Source: Rubripirellula sp. (lineage in GTDB: Bacteria; Planctomycetota; Planctomycetia; Pirellulales; Pirellulaceae). Taken from it: a stretch of DNA of 7,634 nucleotides. The notes under the pieces are model-generated. The model made no database searches. It saw nothing but the letters and a program-made list of their open reading frames with translations, and was not told the DNA's origin. Each line of letters begins with the position of its first letter. Positions within the stretch are counted from its first letter, which is position 1. This document shows positions 5,821 through 7,634 of this stretch, one piece after another. The stretch lies in NCBI GenBank assembly GCA_029287555.1, contig JARFQX010000591.1, positions 1-7,634 of the forward strand. Reading direction: 5' to 3'. Made by a program: the position numbers and the translations under genes.

Positions 5821-7155
5821 TCACGCCGAGCCCTGCTCGTCACCCCGTTGTCGCTTCTGCATGTAGAGCCGAATCGGCACTTCACCGAAGGGTAAATGAT
5901 CGCGCAAGACGCCGATCAGGTAACGATGATAATCGTTGCCGAATGCTTTCGCTTCGCTGCACATCAGCACAATCGTCGGCGGCTGGGAAGCAACCTGCGT
6001 CGCATAATATATCTTGGGGCGACGATTTTGGTACAGCGGGGGTTGGTGCGCCTCGACCGCCGAATGGATCAATCGGTTCAACACTCCGGTTGAGACTCGC
6101 TCGCGAGACTGCTTGAACAGCATCGTGGCGTGATTCAGCAGAGCTTTGACATTCTTGCCAGTCTGGCCCGTGATGAACGCAATCGGCGCGTAGGCAAGCG
6201 TCGGAAACTGATTTCGCAGGTAATGCACCCAGCGATCGGTCGTGATCTTGCCGTGAAGCTGGTCCCATTTGTTGACCACGAAAATGACTGGCTTGTGATT
6301 CTCGATTACGTAGCCCATCAATTGCTTGTCAACCTTGCTAATCGTCTCTGCCGCATCGAAAAACATCAGCACCACATCGGCTCGACGGATGCTGCGCTGC
6401 GCGCGGTGCATCCCGTAGAACTCCAAATCGGTGCGCTGACTTTTGCGTTTCCGGAGGCCTGGCGTATCGATCGCGGTAAACGTCTGGCCGTCCAGCTGAA
6501 ACAGCACGTCGACGCTGTCGCGGGTCGTGCCGGGAACCTCGCTGACGATCATCCGTTCCGCCTCCGCCAATGTGTTGACGAAGGTGCTCTTACCGACATT
6601 TCTGCGGCCGACGATCGCCAACTTCATCCGCGGCGCCTCAACATCCTCCTCGCTTGATTCGGGCAAGCGTTCGGCAATCAGCTCAAGCAGTTTCTCGCGA
6701 TGACGGTTTTGCGTCGTGCTGACACAGATCAAGTGGCCGCGCCCGAGACGGTGGAATTCCTGTGACAGCACGTCCTGATGAGGTTGGTCGGCTTTATTGG
6801 CCACGAGAATCACCGGTCGCTGCACCCCACGCAAACGCTCGGCAACCTCCTCGTCCAACGGCATCACACCGGTTTGAACGTCGACCACAAACAGGATGAC
6901 GTCGGCCGAATTGATCGCCAATTCGATCTGTCTCCGAACCTCATCGGTCAGATTGTCCTCGTCGACAATTCCCATTCCGCCGGTGTCGATCAGTTCGAAG
7001 TAGCGGTCGTCCAGCTCGATCAGCGTCGTCATTCGGTCTCGGGTGACCCCCGCGTAGTCGTCGACGATGGCCAATCGCCGGCGAGCCAGCCAGTTAAAGA
7101 GGCTGCTCTTGCCCACATTGGGTCGACCGACGATGGCAACTTGAGGTACAGGCAT
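5821..7155 (-). CDS. der: Ribosome biogenesis double GTPase Der (EngA)
   Basis: Der binds and hydrolyses GTP in two tandem G domains and assists maturation of the 50S ribosomal subunit; it is usually essential. The 444 residues match the family's usual length. G domain 1: G1 GRPNVGKSS at 10-18, G2 Thr38 in GVTRDR, G3 DTGG at 57-60, G4 NKAD at 120-123. G domain 2: G1 GRRNVGKST at 183-191, G2 PGTTRDS at 208-214, G3 DTPGLRKR at 230-237, G4 NKWD at 295-298. The C-terminal KH-like domain is recognisable from KIYYATQVASQPPTIVL (381-397) and DYHRYLIGVLRDHLPFGEVPIRL (408-430). Oddities are minor: the G5 region of domain 1 reads CVSTTQNR instead of the usual SA-xx-G form, and the second P-loop has Arg instead of Pro. 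The first ATG is directly before the P-loop strand and clearly correct, although no good Shine-Dalgarno is seen. It appears monocistronic in this window. Confidence 0.98.
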   Translation of the reverse strand: MPVPQVAIVGRPNVGKSSLFNWLARRRLAIVDDYAGVTRDRMTTLIELDDRYFELIDTGGMGIVDEDNLTDEVRRQIELAINSADVILFVVDVQTGVMPLDEEVAERLRGVQRPVILVANKADQPHQDVLSQEFHRLGRGHLICVSTTQNRHREKLLELIAERLPESSEEDVEAPRMKLAIVGRRNVGKSTFVNTLAEAERMIVSEVPGTTRDSVDVLFQLDGQTFTAIDTPGLRKRKSQRTDLEFYGMHRAQRSIRRADVVLMFFDAAETISKVDKQLMGYVIENHKPVIFVVNKWDQLHGKITTDRWVHYLRNQFPTLAYAPIAFITGQTGKNVKALLNHATMLFKQSRERVSTGVLNRLIHSAVEAHQPPLYQNRRPKIYYATQVASQPPTIVLMCSEAKAFGNDYHRYLIGVLRDHLPFGEVPIRLYMQKRQRGDEQGSA

Positions 7156-7478
7156 TTTCGGTGACTACGATCTGAGCTCGTCACGAACAAGAAATGTCGA
7201 AGAAACGCCGCAAACCGACCGATCAGCATCGCGTCGATCGGCCGCACAAAGCGCAATCGATGATCCTATGCGGGCAACGAGTCCGGGCATAGGCCCATTG
7301 ACGACCCAATCGGCCGACGAAGATGATTCAAGAGGCTTTGTTTTCCGTGATTTCGCGGACGGTGAAGCCCCGGATGCGGAGTTGGTGCGATTGCGGCGTT
7401 GGTGCGGATGCGGCGTTGGCCCCATGCGGTTTTGGTCCGGAGTCACGTCCTTTGAACAAGACGAAAGATCCGAGAGAG
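7156..7478. other. Spacer between der and the right-edge gene
   Basis: These roughly 320 bases must contain the der promoter (minus) and that of the terminal gene (plus). I see no clear sigma-70 promoter and no tRNA or riboswitch fold. A 17-bp degenerate tandem repeat (7375-7435) is listed separately. Two overlapping plus-strand frames are open here: a 32-codon ORF (7194-7292) encoding a very basic peptide, and a frame from the ATG at 7268 that stays open to the edge. Neither is convincing as a gene. Confidence 0.45.
7375..7435. repeat. Degenerate 17-bp tandem repeat, about 3.6 copies
   Basis: The units are TGCGGAGTTGGTGCGAT (7375-7391), TGCGGCGTTGGTGCGGA (7392-7408), TGCGGCGTTGGCCCCA (7409-7424, 16 bp) and a partial TGCGGTTTTGG (7425-7435). 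The core is TGCGGNGTTGG. The repeat lies just upstream of the terminal plus-strand gene. It may be a minisatellite, a set of repeated protein sites, or part of an extended reading frame. Confidence 0.75.
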
Positions 7479-7634
7479 ATGACGGAACCGTTTCTTCGCG
7501 ACAATTCGATCGACGGTGCTGCCATCGCATCTCAAGCCGCGGCACTGGCGGTGCATCTCGAGCGAAGCGGGGTGCAGTGGCTTCCCAAACCGCGCGCCGA
7601 TCACGTGGAGATGCTCATTCGACGAATGTCGTCC
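7479..7634 (+). CDS. Unidentified protein, N-terminal 52 residues (cut by right edge)
   Basis: An open frame from the ATG at 7479 reaches the window edge without a stop. Visible features are a polar start (MTEPFLRDNSID), then a probable amphipathic Ala-rich helix (AAIASQAAALAVHLERSG) and VQWLPKPRADHVEMLIRRM. The helix followed by GVQWLPKP faintly recalls the N-terminal region of some family-4 uracil-DNA glycosylases, but no catalytic motif is in the window, so no function is assigned. The start is uncertain: a TTG at 7452 in the same frame has GGAG at 7438-7441 with a 10-nt spacing, whereas the ATG is immediately preceded by GAGAGAG, which is too close to be ideal. The same frame is open back to 7302, with other ATGs at 7323 and 7374, but that stretch crosses the tandem repeat and looks non-coding (clustered Cys and Trp). 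Confidence 0.55.
   Translation, partial: MTEPFLRDNSIDGAAIASQAAALAVHLERSGVQWLPKPRADHVEMLIRRMSS

Noticed and set aside
7194..7292. 32-codon plus-strand ORF starting MSKKRRKPTD
   Set aside because: The very basic start resembles small nucleic-acid-binding proteins, but the ORF is too short to judge, has only a weak AAGAA before the ATG, and overlaps another open frame.

Overview
This window looks like ordinary chromosome from a free-living bacterium. By impression only, it best fits the Planctomycetota (a Pirellula/Rhodopirellula-type genome). The reasons are moderately high GC, housekeeping genes standing alone instead of in their usual operons, mostly weak Shine-Dalgarno sites, and lineage-flavoured versions of a G3E GTPase and a KaiC-like ATPase. 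No tRNA, rRNA, CRISPR array, transposase, integrase or phage gene was seen, so this is not an obvious mobile or defence island.

Layout from left to right: (1) the N-terminal 179 residues of an aldo/keto reductase on the minus strand, cut by the left edge; (2) a 265-bp divergent intergenic region; (3) purM (AIR synthetase, purine synthesis) on plus; (4) a COG0523/CobW-type G3E GTPase on minus, convergent with purM across 22 bp, possibly preceded by a small coupled ORF; (5) a 395-bp divergent intergenic region with two hairpins and a G-quadruplex-capable tract; (6) a plus-strand pair: an FAD-dependent phytoene-desaturase/retinol-saturase-like oxidoreductase followed after 4 bp by a single-domain KaiC/RecA-like ATPase; (7) der (engA), the double-GTPase ribosome assembly factor, on minus and convergent with the pair; (8) a spacer of about 320 bp holding a degenerate 17-bp tandem repeat; (9) the 5' end of an unidentified plus-strand gene cut by the right edge.

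The genes do not form one pathway. PurM and Der are core housekeeping functions. The two features most worth a second look are the oxidoreductase/KaiC-like ATPase pair, whose ATPase appears to lack the usual catalytic glutamates, and the G3E GTPase, whose G4 guanine-specificity motif is degenerate while its P-loop and CxCC metal motif are intact. I found no convincing evidence of a wholly new multi-gene system; the gene pair is the best candidate for an undescribed functional link.
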